This document shows positions 6,054 to 12,551 of a DNA stretch of 13,238 bases, piece by piece. The notes under the pieces were generated by a model that did no database searches, was not told where the DNA came from, and saw only the letters and a program-made list of their open reading frames with translations. The stretch's first letter is position 1. Each line of letters starts with the position of its first letter. Position numbers and translations under genes: made by a program. The stretch is from Chitinophagaceae bacterium. Its GTDB lineage: Bacteria > Bacteroidota > Bacteroidia > Chitinophagales > Chitinophagaceae. Location of the stretch: positions 1-13,238 of the forward strand of contig JAICHT010000075.1 in the NCBI GenBank assembly GCA_025924755.1. Direction: 5' to 3'.

Positions 6054-7736
6054 ATGCAAGTAAGTAAATCATTTAAACGACTCATTTTTTGGGAGCTTGG
6101 TATTCCAGTTTCCCTACTTATTATAGGCATCTATCATGGATTGATGCAAACGATTTATCGTTCCGGTGTGATTCACCAATCCAGCTTTGCACATTTAGAT
6201 TATTACCAGGGTTTAACTATGCATGGCGTTATTAATGCACTGGTATTAACTACCTTTTTTGCAGTTGCCTTTGGTCATGCGTGTATCACCTTTTATTTAA
6301 AGAAAGAACCGAATAAAGTATTAGGCTGGTTAAGTTTTGCTTTAATGATCGTAGGTACGGTACTGGCTACCGGTGCTATGGTTTCGGGTAAAGCTTCTGT
6401 GTTATATACCTTTTATCCACCTTTAAAAGCACACCCTTTATTTTATTTAGGATTAGCGCTGTTAATAGTAGGTTCCTGGATTCCTTTGTACGACTGGGCA
6501 AGAATGTATGTAAAATGGAAAGCTCAAAATCCATTAGTAAAAACACCGTTAGCGGTTTTAGGTACGCTGATCAACTTTACCATCTGGTTTGTATGCACAC
6601 TGGCGGTGGCGTATGAAGTACTAGTGCTGCTATTACCCTGGTCAATGGGATGGACACCTGGCGTGAATGTAACATTTGCCCGTACACTTTTCTGGTTCTT
6701 CGGACATGCGTTGGTGTACTTCTGGTTGTTGCCTGCCTATATTATGTATTATACTATTTTGCCAAAAGTAGCCGATGGTAAATTATATTCTGATTTAGCA
6801 GGACGCATCGCTTTATTTGGCTTCTTATTATTCTCCATACCGGTAGGCGTACACCACCAATTTAGCGACCCTTCTATTGAAAGAGGCACTAAATTCTTTG
6901 CAGGATTATTAACCTATGGTGTAGCGATTCCAAGCTTTATTACCGCCTTTACGTTAGCTGCTTCTTTAGAATATGCCGGTCGTAAACGAGGTGCAAAAGG
7001 CTTATTTGGCTGGATGGGTAAACTGCCTTATTTAGATCCCAATAAATATTTATTTGCTTACATGATTTGCGGTTTAATCCTGTTCATTTTTGGTGGATTA
7101 ACCGGATTGGTAAATGCCTCTTATCAGTTAAGTAGTGTTATCCATAATACTGCGTGGTTGCCTGGTCACTTTCACATGACAGTAGCCGGACCAGTCTTCT
7201 TAGCTATCATTGGTATGAGTACTTATTTATATTCTAAGATGTCCGGTAAAAGAGTGTTCTTACCGAAAGTAAATGTGATCATTCCTTACTTATGGGTTAT
7301 TGGTGTATTAATTTTTTCAACCGGCTTAAGCTGGGGCGGATTAATTGGCGAGCCAAGAAGAACCAACTTAGGATTAAGCTACCTGAACCCTTCTAATGAA
7401 TTGTTCCGTCCTGACTGGGTACCTACCACTATGCTTGCGCTATGCGGTGGTATTATTATGTTTATTGCCGGTGTTTTATTTTTTATTGTATTCTTTGGCA
7501 CTATGCTACGTAAACAAACAGAAGAAGGCATATTAGAGCTTCCTGTTAGTGAAGCATACCATGATGAAAGAAGAGTGCCGCTGTTTGACCAATTTAAACC
7601 CTGGCTAATAACAATGGCTATCCTTATAGTTCTGGCTTATGTTCCGGCTATTATGAATGTGATGAAAAATACAGGTCCAAAAGCGCCACGATTTACGCCT
7701 GATAACCCGGTTCCTGTTGCCATATTGAATAAATAA
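6054..7736 (+). CDS. cbaA: ba3-type cytochrome c oxidase subunit I
   Basis: A 560-residue haem-copper oxidase catalytic subunit with about 13 membrane helices. It reduces O2 to water and pumps protons. All metal ligands are visible: H57 (TMHGV) and H374 for the low-spin haem, H372 for the high-spin haem (LPGHFHMTVAGP), and H218, H267 and H268 (VGVHHQF) for CuB. The cross-linked tyrosine is Y222 in GHALVYFWLLPAY. The H-x3-Y spacing and FWLLPAY sequence place it in the B (ba3) family. Family members usually have high oxygen affinity, and the Thermus ba3 enzyme is known to reduce NO slowly, which fits the neighbouring repair genes. No subunit III or haem A synthesis gene is in the window. The Sco gene starts two bases after the stop. 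Confidence 0.95.
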   Translation: MQVSKSFKRLIFWELGIPVSLLIIGIYHGLMQTIYRSGVIHQSSFAHLDYYQGLTMHGVINALVLTTFFAVAFGHACITFYLKKEPNKVLGWLSFALMIVGTVLATGAMVSGKASVLYTFYPPLKAHPLFYLGLALLIVGSWIPLYDWARMYVKWKAQNPLVKTPLAVLGTLINFTIWFVCTLAVAYEVLVLLLPWSMGWTPGVNVTFARTLFWFFGHALVYFWLLPAYIMYYTILPKVADGKLYSDLAGRIALFGFLLFSIPVGVHHQFSDPSIERGTKFFAGLLTYGVAIPSFITAFTLAASLEYAGRKRGAKGLFGWMGKLPYLDPNKYLFAYMICGLILFIFGGLTGLVNASYQLSSVIHNTAWLPGHFHMTVAGPVFLAIIGMSTYLYSKMSGKRVFLPKVNVIIPYLWVIGVLIFSTGLSWGGLIGEPRRTNLGLSYLNPSNELFRPDWVPTTMLALCGGIIMFIAGVLFFIVFFGTMLRKQTEEGILELPVSEAYHDERRVPLFDQFKPWLITMAILIVLAYVPAIMNVMKNTGPKAPRFTPDNPVPVAILNK

Positions 7737-7738
7737 AA

Positions 7739-8380
7739 ATGAAAAAGAAATTATCTATCTGGCTGTTTTTTATGATAGTGTTCCTGATACCTATCAGCAT
7801 CTATGCGGTAGTGAACTGGTATCAGGAAACTAAAGGCGAACTGCCGGTATTAGGAAAGTCACAAATAAAAGACGGGAAAGAAATCGAACATACTATTGCT
7901 GATTTTAATTTGACTAATCAAAATGCACAACAAATAAGCTTACAACAATGGCAGAACAAAATTGTTATCGCAGATTTCTTTTTTACGCATTGCCCAAGCA
8001 TTTGTCCTAAAATGACAGCCAATCTTAAAAAGGTACAAGCCGCTTTTGCCAATGATTCTTCAATACATATTAGCTCTTTTACGGTGGACCCAGAAAGGGA
8101 TAGTGCAGCGCAATTACAACACTATGGCCAACAGTTTTCTATCAATACTACTAACTGGGATTTAGTAACCGGCGATAAAAAAGAATTGTATAAGCTGGCA
8201 AGAAAAAGTTTTTTATTGGTAGCGACAGATGGTGATGGCGGAGCAAACGATTTTATTCATAGTGATAAACTGGTATTGATAGATAAGCAGCAACGCATAA
8301 GAGGATATTATGCGGGAACGGAAGCAACAGACATCCAACAATTGATTAATGATATTAAAAAACTGAAAAATGAAAATTAA
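7739..8380 (+). CDS. sco: Sco1/SenC-type copper chaperone
   Basis: A 213-residue thioredoxin-fold protein with an N-terminal membrane anchor (about residues 6-25) and a periplasmic domain. The copper-binding set is complete: C85 and C89 in HCPSICP, and H174 in FIHSDKLVLID. Sco proteins deliver copper, or act as thiol reductants, for assembly of the CuA centre of subunit II, which is encoded in the same operon. It starts two bases after the subunit I stop, and its last 11 bases overlap the following cytochrome gene, so translation of the three genes is probably coupled. There is no sign of truncation; the length is normal for the family. Confidence 0.93.
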   Translation: MKKKLSIWLFFMIVFLIPISIYAVVNWYQETKGELPVLGKSQIKDGKEIEHTIADFNLTNQNAQQISLQQWQNKIVIADFFFTHCPSICPKMTANLKKVQAAFANDSSIHISSFTVDPERDSAAQLQHYGQQFSINTTNWDLVTGDKKELYKLARKSFLLVATDGDGGANDFIHSDKLVLIDKQQRIRGYYAGTEATDIQQLINDIKKLKNEN

Positions 8381-8900
8381 ATTATTCATGTTCTCTTTGA
8401 TAGCAGTAACTATGGTAAGGGCTACTCCGCCTGTAGAAGCCGGGAAAGCTATTTTTACAGCCCGTTGTGCAGCCTGCCACAATGTAAACAAAGTGATAGT
8501 GGGACCAGCTTTAGCTGATGTAGACAAAAGACACACAATTGAGTGGATCGTCAATTTTGTTCATTCTTCTCAATCTGTTATAAAAGGAGGCGATAAGGCA
8601 GCGGTAGAATTGTTCAATAAATTCAACCATATTCAAATGCCCGATCATCCAGACCTTACAGCCGATAATATTAAAAACATAGTGGAATATATTAAATCAG
8701 AAAGTGTTGCAGCGGCTGTTGAAAAAGCTCCTTTTGCAAAACCCACCCAATTGCAAACCGCTTATAAACCTCTTTCGCTTCATGATAATTACGGCTTTTT
8801 TATTGCCTATTTAATAGTAGTAGCGCTATTAGTAGTAGGGTTATTATTTGCAGTAGAAGTAAAGATCTTTGAAAGGAGAATGAATGAAAAAGTTAAATAA
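8370..8900 (+). CDS. Membrane-anchored mono-haem cytochrome c of the oxidase operon
   Basis: A 176-residue protein with a short signal peptide (about residues 1-18), a class I cytochrome c domain (about 23-110), a linker, and a C-terminal membrane helix (about 143-163) with a positively charged tail. The haem site is CAACH (C33, C36, H37); M90 in IQMPDH is the likely axial methionine. As the last gene of the oxidase operon, overlapping sco by 11 bases, it is probably the immediate electron donor to CuA, held at the membrane. Its haem domain resembles the lipoprotein cytochrome at 11983-12489: both have GK.I near the start, VGP, R..EWI.NFV and MP at matching positions. Confidence 0.88.
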   Translation: MKIKLFMFSLIAVTMVRATPPVEAGKAIFTARCAACHNVNKVIVGPALADVDKRHTIEWIVNFVHSSQSVIKGGDKAAVELFNKFNHIQMPDHPDLTADNIKNIVEYIKSESVAAAVEKAPFAKPTQLQTAYKPLSLHDNYGFFIAYLIVVALLVVGLLFAVEVKIFERRMNEKVK

Positions 8901-8916
8901 AGAATTACATACGTTG

Positions 8917-8956
8917 ACCAAATAATATTTCAAGCTTTCATGAAATATTATTTGGT
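8917..8956. terminator. Long perfect inverted repeat after the oxidase operon (bidirectional terminator candidate)
   Basis: The 16-base arms at 8917-8932 and 8941-8956 are exact reverse complements (ACCAAATAATATTTCA and its partner) around an 8-base spacer AGCTTTCA. It lies 16 bases past the cytochrome stop, in a region where the oxidase operon and the hemerythrin unit converge. There is no clean U-tract, so it may also act as a 3' stabiliser. Confidence 0.6.
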
Positions 8957-8990
8957 TCAAATAAAGTATGCCTGCTCATGCAGGTGAACC
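8954..8990. repeat. Second hairpin overlapping the first (mutually exclusive fold)
   Basis: CCTGC-TCAT-GCAGG (8971-8984) is a 5-bp stem with a tetraloop. Outside it, GGTTCA (8954-8959) can pair with TGAACC (8985-8990) across an internal loop. GGT at 8954-8956 is also the end of the 16-base arm of the preceding hairpin, so the extended forms compete. Confidence 0.4.
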
Positions 8991-9079
8991 AATTAGCGGC
9001 AAGCAATTAGTATTAGTAGAATAGATAGCATCAGTCTGACACGGTCATAATATGTTGCGCTTGTGTAAATACTGGTTGA

Positions 9080-9562
9080 TCAATTTTTGCTTACCCAAAA
9101 TTCATCTGCATAATCATCCTTCAAAACCGGTGTTTCAAGCAAATGAATACCAATATTCTCCAATTGTGCATATGTTAGCATTTTTTCCAAATGAGGATAC
9201 AGTTCTCTTTCCTCATAACGCACATGTTTATCCACCAGGTTGGCAATGAGTATTAGTTGCTTTGATGCTTCTTCCCCGGATGATTGTAATACTGCATTTA
9301 CCTGTTCTTTTATTTGCTCATGCTCTTCTATTGCTCTTTGCACCTTTTCATCTTTAAGCGGAGCAAATAAAATATCTTCTTCTTCACGGAAATGAGCCAC
9401 CATATTCTGCTGCCAAAAGTGCTGCACATATTTTTTAATCCGCTCTGCATCCACGCCTCTTTTTATTCCCTGTCTTATTTTCCAGCAAAATAATAAAGTG
9501 AAGTGATGATCTTTTGAATGCTGCAGAATATGTTCGTTACGTTTGATTGGCTTTTGTTCCAT
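9080..9562 (-). CDS. Hemerythrin-domain (HHE) protein
   Basis: A 160-residue cytoplasmic hemerythrin-like four-helix protein. Ligand candidates are H19/H20 (KDHHF), H57 with E61 in HFREEEDILF, H81 (EEHEQ), and H113 with E117/E118 in HVRYEERELYPHLE. The pattern resembles stand-alone HHE proteins that bind oxygen, NO or iron, not Ric, because the ScdA_N domain with its double cysteine is absent. I prefer the ATG at 9562; a TTG at 9586 in the same frame would add eight residues but has no better ribosome site. It lies 33 bases downstream of a small conserved gene on the same strand, so the two are probably co-transcribed. The C-terminus ends within the convergent region after the oxidase operon. 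Confidence 0.85.
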   Translation of the reverse strand: MEQKPIKRNEHILQHSKDHHFTLLFCWKIRQGIKRGVDAERIKKYVQHFWQQNMVAHFREEEDILFAPLKDEKVQRAIEEHEQIKEQVNAVLQSSGEEASKQLILIANLVDKHVRYEERELYPHLEKMLTYAQLENIGIHLLETPVLKDDYADEFWVSKN

Positions 9563-9595
9563 AATGGTTTCTTTTCGTAAATTCAATATAATTCA

Positions 9596-9904
9596 TTATT
9601 TGTACTGTCGTAATTTTTGCACCAGTGCACTAGACGCTTCATCGGCATATATGCCGTACGCATTTACCAATACTCCTTTTACCCCCTGTTTGGAAGAAGA
9701 AATGGCATATACCACTGCTTCATCATCAGGGTTTGATTGGCCTTCAAAACGGTATATGGCGTCAATTTCAAATTCCTCAGGCGATAATTCCGTTTGGGTT
9801 TGATGACAAACAAGGCATTCTTGCTTTATATTCAAATCTAAATGATAGCCCTGATTTTTTAAACCTTCAACGGTTTCCGATAATGTTCCATAATCTTTAT
9901 TCAT
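9596..9904 (-). CDS. Small conserved Bacteroidota protein of unknown function
   Basis: A 102-residue soluble protein. Its pattern of an N-terminal TLSETVEGLKNQGY helix, a C30-x2-C33 pair in QECLVCHQ, then FEIDAIYRFEGQSNPDDEAVVYAIS and GVKGVLVNAYGIY resembles a small family in Bacteroidota often labelled 'phosphoribosylpyrophosphate synthetase' in automatic annotation. That label is not credible at this length, because no PRPP-synthetase catalytic motifs are present. The two cysteines could bind metal. An AGGAAAG ribosome-binding-like sequence precedes the ATG, unusually clear for this window. It is the first gene of a unit with the hemerythrin, which suggests but does not prove a stress or metal role. 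Confidence 0.7.
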   Translation of the reverse strand: MNKDYGTLSETVEGLKNQGYHLDLNIKQECLVCHQTQTELSPEEFEIDAIYRFEGQSNPDDEAVVYAISSSKQGVKGVLVNAYGIYADEASSALVQKLRQYK

Positions 9905-10414
9905 AACTTTCCTATTAAATAAGCTAATCTATCATACCACGTAATGCAGGTCTTTTACGTTTTCCTCTTTCATTAATCAATTCTCTTGCCTCTTGATATT
10001 CCTTAAATACCTGCTGGCATCCATTGTTTTTACAACAACAATCATATACCTGTTTTTGCTATTGATTGAAAAGGTAAGAGCCCCTGCAGAACCTTTGCAA
10101 CGATAACCCAATCCTTGCTTTAGACACTGTTTGCAATATGATGCCTAGGCATGTTCACACGCTTTGATGTATCCGAAAATCACTGATGCCTGTTTTTTGT
10201 GTTCGTATATGATGGTCAGAAAAGTCACGGTCTTAGGCGTTTTTGCATGTTTTACCAAAAGGTTACCGGCTCAAGAACTCTTGTCCTCTGCTGATATTCT
10301 CTCCTGGCACCACGGAGGATTAAATGTTAATTCCATATGAATTTTAAACACTGGTAAAGCATATTGTATATCCATTGTGGCCCCCATCTTTGATGCTATT
10401 ACCCAATAGCAAAG
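9905..10414. other. About 500-base stretch without an intact gene; probably decayed coding sequence
   Basis: No open frame of convincing length exists on either strand. On the minus strand one frame is open from about 10400 to 9970 except for a TGA and a TAG, and it encodes a cysteine-rich piece (SYCKQCLKQGLGYRCKG). The other two minus frames then look more coding-like (VFKEYQEARELMKE, then KRKRPALRGMID before a TAG near 9930), as if frameshifts had accumulated. On the plus strand, 10149-10340 is open and ends with ELLSSADILSWHHGGLNV, which faintly recalls the W-H-H-S-G-F-x-V motif of IS91-like transposases. A 12-base palindrome, ATGCCTAGGCAT, is at 10141-10152. None of these readings is secure. 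Confidence 0.35.
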
Positions 10415-10443
10415 AGCAGGTTTTCGCTTATACAAAACCTGCT
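10415..10443 (-). terminator. Hairpin terminator downstream of the DUF2249-Ric gene
   Basis: AGCAGGTTTT (10415-10424) and AAAACCTGCT (10434-10443) form a perfect 10-bp stem with a 9-base loop, 26 bases past the stop codon of the minus-strand gene. The minus-strand tail, CTTTGC, is only weakly U-rich. Its position and stem quality support a terminator. Confidence 0.6.
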
Positions 10444-10469
10444 GTCATTTATTGTCGGGCGGTTTTTTG

Positions 10470-11693
10470 TTATTGCAACTCTCTTTCCAGCTTCAGCGCT
10501 TTCGGAAATAAAATATTGTTTTCTAAATGAATATGCTGGTGCAGATCTTCATCCAATTCGTTAAGTTTTTTATACAAAAACCGGTAGCTGTTGCAGGCAT
10601 CTGCAGGAGGGTTGTAATTGTCAGTAACTTTTTTCATTGCTGCTAAAACTTCCCCTGCTATTTCATGGTCCGCTTCCATTAATTGAATGGGTTCAGTAAG
10701 AGAGGGCTGGCTGTATAACGCCACAAAATTTCCTGTTTTTTTGGCAAGCACTAAAGCTTTTATAAATGGAAACACGACTTCTTCCTCTTTTGCAAAATGC
10801 ATATCCAGTTCCTGTACCAGCTTTGTAAACAGAGAGTATAAATAACCAAGCTCTGGATGGTTGCCACCATGATGATTAGTTACCTTTGTCAACATATCTT
10901 TTATTACAAGCACTTCATTATAGTAAAAGAGATGGTGTTGATTGTAGATGTAATCAGCCAAAAAACCAGGTTCCCATCGGTTGAAATCGTTGGCCGACTG
11001 AACGGTTTGTTTTGGATTTTCCAACTCAGCTTCCATCACTGCAATATCAAGCCCTTTTTCATTACAAACTTCTTTGAGCGATTTTTTACCACCACAGCAA
11101 AAATCAATTCCATACCTTTTAAATACTTCGGCTTTGTGAATATCTTTAGCTGCTATTTCACCAACCGTTTCACTACTTTGCGTGTCGTTCTTTTTAATTT
11201 GCACTTTCCATCGTTGTGGGCCATTTTCAAGATAGGTCCAGGTAAAAATATTTCCTCTTTCCCCTATCAGTTGATAATACAAAGGCCTTGGATCATGGTC
11301 ATTCAATATCTGAAATGCTTCTCCTTCATTTAAGGCATCAAAATGTTTAAAAATGGTTGAATGTTTCAACTTTGGTTCTATAAGCGTTACATTCAAAACA
11401 AAAACGTCGTCTTCAATTCCTTCCTTGTTTTGTTCATCCGGATTTACCGTAGCAGGAGCACCACCTGTCTTTTTAATTTCCACTATCCATACACTAGGAC
11501 CATCTTCCACTTTTTTCCACTCAAAGGTTTCTCCTTTTTCGGCTTTCATTTCATAAAATAGAGGTATGGGGTCATGATCATTAATTAATAAAAAAGCTTC
11601 ACCATTATTTAAATCATCAAACTTTTCTAAGATGACCGGATGCTTTAAGGCAGGCTGCAAATCAGGAACATATAAACTATCAATTGTACGCAT
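10470..11693 (-). CDS. ric: Ric-type Fe-S repair protein with two N-terminal DUF2249 domains
   Basis: A 407-residue cytoplasmic fusion. Two DUF2249 domains come first (about residues 15-76 and 108-169); each has the family motif, NDHDPIPLFYEM (38-49) and NDHDPRPLYYQL (131-142), and they are clearly a tandem duplication. An ScdA_N domain (about 172-230) follows with YGIDFCCGG (C199-C200). The hemerythrin domain (about 240-400) has ligand candidates H253/H254, H279, H299 with E303/E304, H343, and HLENNILFP with H389 and E391. From residue 175 on it is paralogous to the Ric at 2925-3671. DUF2249 domains occur elsewhere near denitrification genes, so a nitrosative-stress role fits. It stands alone, with a Crp/Fnr box and -7 element upstream and a hairpin terminator downstream. 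Confidence 0.92.
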   Translation of the reverse strand: MRTIDSLYVPDLQPALKHPVILEKFDDLNNGEAFLLINDHDPIPLFYEMKAEKGETFEWKKVEDGPSVWIVEIKKTGGAPATVNPDEQNKEGIEDDVFVLNVTLIEPKLKHSTIFKHFDALNEGEAFQILNDHDPRPLYYQLIGERGNIFTWTYLENGPQRWKVQIKKNDTQSSETVGEIAAKDIHKAEVFKRYGIDFCCGGKKSLKEVCNEKGLDIAVMEAELENPKQTVQSANDFNRWEPGFLADYIYNQHHLFYYNEVLVIKDMLTKVTNHHGGNHPELGYLYSLFTKLVQELDMHFAKEEEVVFPFIKALVLAKKTGNFVALYSQPSLTEPIQLMEADHEIAGEVLAAMKKVTDNYNPPADACNSYRFLYKKLNELDEDLHQHIHLENNILFPKALKLERELQ

Positions 11694-11713
11694 CGCTATA
11701 ATTATTTAGGCGA

Positions 11714-11721
11714 TAAAAGTA
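11714..11721 (-). promoter_or_regulatory. Candidate -7 promoter element for the DUF2249-Ric gene
   Basis: The minus strand reads TACTTTTA, one mismatch from TAnnTTTG. It is 29.5 bp from the centre of the Crp/Fnr-like box, exactly the spacing at ric. The predicted leader is about 15 bases. Confidence 0.4.
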
Positions 11722-11743
11722 TTTCAATGCTGCTCTATAAATT

Positions 11744-11757
11744 ATGACAAACATCAA
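11744..11757. promoter_or_regulatory. Crp/Fnr-like operator between the DUF2249-Ric and lipoprotein cytochrome genes
   Basis: The plus strand reads ATGAC-AAAC-ATCAA, with the TGA-N6-TCA core and 8 of 10 defined bases of TTGAT-N4-ATCAA. It is centred 29.5 bp from the leftward -7 element and 51.5 bp from a perfect rightward TAnnTTTG at 11802-11809. It could therefore serve both directions, with different activator geometry on each side. Confidence 0.5.
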
Positions 11758-11801
11758 TTTCCAGAATGATGCTTCTCACAAATAAATAAGTTTTTCCAAA
11801 A

Positions 11802-11809
11802 TAATTTTG
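11802..11809 (+). promoter_or_regulatory. Candidate -7 promoter element toward the lipoprotein cytochrome gene
   Basis: TAATTTTG is an exact match to TAnnTTTG, 51.5 bp from the centre of the box at 11744-11757. The resulting leader to the ATG at 11983 would be about 165 bases, which is long, so a closer promoter could also exist; TAACTTTC at 11960-11967 is one mismatch from consensus. I see no convincing small gene in the leader. Confidence 0.35.
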
Positions 11810-11982
11810 TCTTATAAAAGATGAACATGCCTTTTTTATTACTATAATTTTAGCATCACTAAGTGAGCTTCTATAATCATTTTATTAACCTATATTAGTA
11901 ATACTCACATTTTTTAGAATTGGCACAAACTTTTGTTAATCAAAAACCCACTCATTTTATAACTTTCAAATACTTCAACACT

Positions 11983-12489
11983 ATGGCTCGGAAACATTTA
12001 TTTATGGTAGCATTATTTACATGTTCTATCATTGCTATAAGCTGCGGCTCTAATTCTAATTCTTCTAATAACGATCAGAGCAATGCTCCAGACACCTCTG
12101 CAAGCACCACAGCCACTACGGACGCCGGTGCGGGCTCTGCAGCAAGCGATTCTGCCGGCATTGGGAAATTTAAAAACGTGCAGCTTACCCTTCCTTTAGA
12201 TCAAAAGATGATAGCAAGCGGAAAAAGTATTTACGATTTGAAATGCGGTTCGTGCCACAAGCTTAGCGATGAAAAATTAGTAGGACCCGGCTGGAAAGGT
12301 GTGACGGACAGAAGAACACCAGAGTGGATCATGAATTTTGTAACCAATACAGATGAAATGATTGATAAAAATAAAACAGCTCAATCATTATTGGAAATAT
12401 GTATGGTGCGTATGCCCAATCAAAATTTAAGTGATGATGATGCCCGTTCTGTTTTAGAGTTTATGCGCAAGAACGATGGTAAAAAGTAA
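11983..12489 (+). CDS. Lipoprotein mono-haem cytochrome c
   Basis: A 168-residue exported lipoprotein. A signal peptide (residues 1-20) ends in a lipobox-like IAIS before C21, followed by a serine/asparagine- and alanine/threonine-rich flexible linker (about 22-65). The cytochrome c domain (about 70-165) has CGSCH (C88, C91, H92) and M144 in VRMPNQ as the likely axial ligand. The haem domain is paralogous to the cytochrome of the oxidase operon. A lipid anchor with a long tether suits a mobile electron carrier in the periplasm, perhaps feeding the ba3 oxidase or an enzyme outside the window. The start is the ATG at 11983: a TTG at 11920 in the same frame would put 21 non-signal-like residues ahead of the signal peptide. 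It converges with the next gene at a shared terminator. Confidence 0.88.
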   Translation: MARKHLFMVALFTCSIIAISCGSNSNSSNNDQSNAPDTSASTTATTDAGAGSAASDSAGIGKFKNVQLTLPLDQKMIASGKSIYDLKCGSCHKLSDEKLVGPGWKGVTDRRTPEWIMNFVTNTDEMIDKNKTAQSLLEICMVRMPNQNLSDDDARSVLEFMRKNDGKK

Positions 12490-12516
12490 CGGCAATCATT
12501 AACTGAATACATTATT

Positions 12517-12551
12517 TTAAAAGGACTATTGGCTGGCAATGGTCCTTTTAA
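12517..12551. terminator. Bidirectional hairpin terminator
   Basis: TTAAAAGGAC (12517-12526) pairs with GTCCTTTTAA (12542-12551). The stem continues inward through one T-G pair and ATTG/CAAT to a GCTGG loop, 15 pairs in total. A-runs and T-runs at the two ends suit termination in both directions, between the convergent cytochrome and membrane-protein genes. The stop codon (12526-12528) and last residues of the minus-strand gene lie within the stem. Confidence 0.75.

Noticed and set aside
8213..8554. 113-codon minus-strand open frame across the end of sco and the start of the cytochrome gene
   Set aside because: It is opposite the Sco His site and the cytochrome CxxCH motif; no family resemblance.
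9076..9083. TTGATCAA palindrome at the end of the hemerythrin gene
   Set aside because: It lacks the four-base spacer of Fnr-type boxes and sits at a stop codon with no promoter beside it.
10149..10340. Calling a transposase pseudogene on the plus strand
   Set aside because: Only one short motif-like segment supports it, and the opposite strand is equally open. It is kept as a tentative note under the decayed region.
10857..11333. 158-codon plus-strand open frame opposite the DUF2249-Ric gene
   Set aside because: The minus strand has clear DUF2249 and ScdA_N motifs here. The plus frame is a shadow rich in F, I and S.
11920..11936. TTGGCACAAACT shared with the region before the kinase gene; possible sigma-54 or common regulatory element
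   Set aside because: No GC at the correct -12 spacing for sigma-54, and a 12-base match between two places in 13 kb on both strands is expected by chance.
11920..11982. TTG start adding 21 residues to the lipoprotein cytochrome
   Set aside because: It would place a polar stretch before a good lipoprotein signal peptide that begins at the ATG at 11983.
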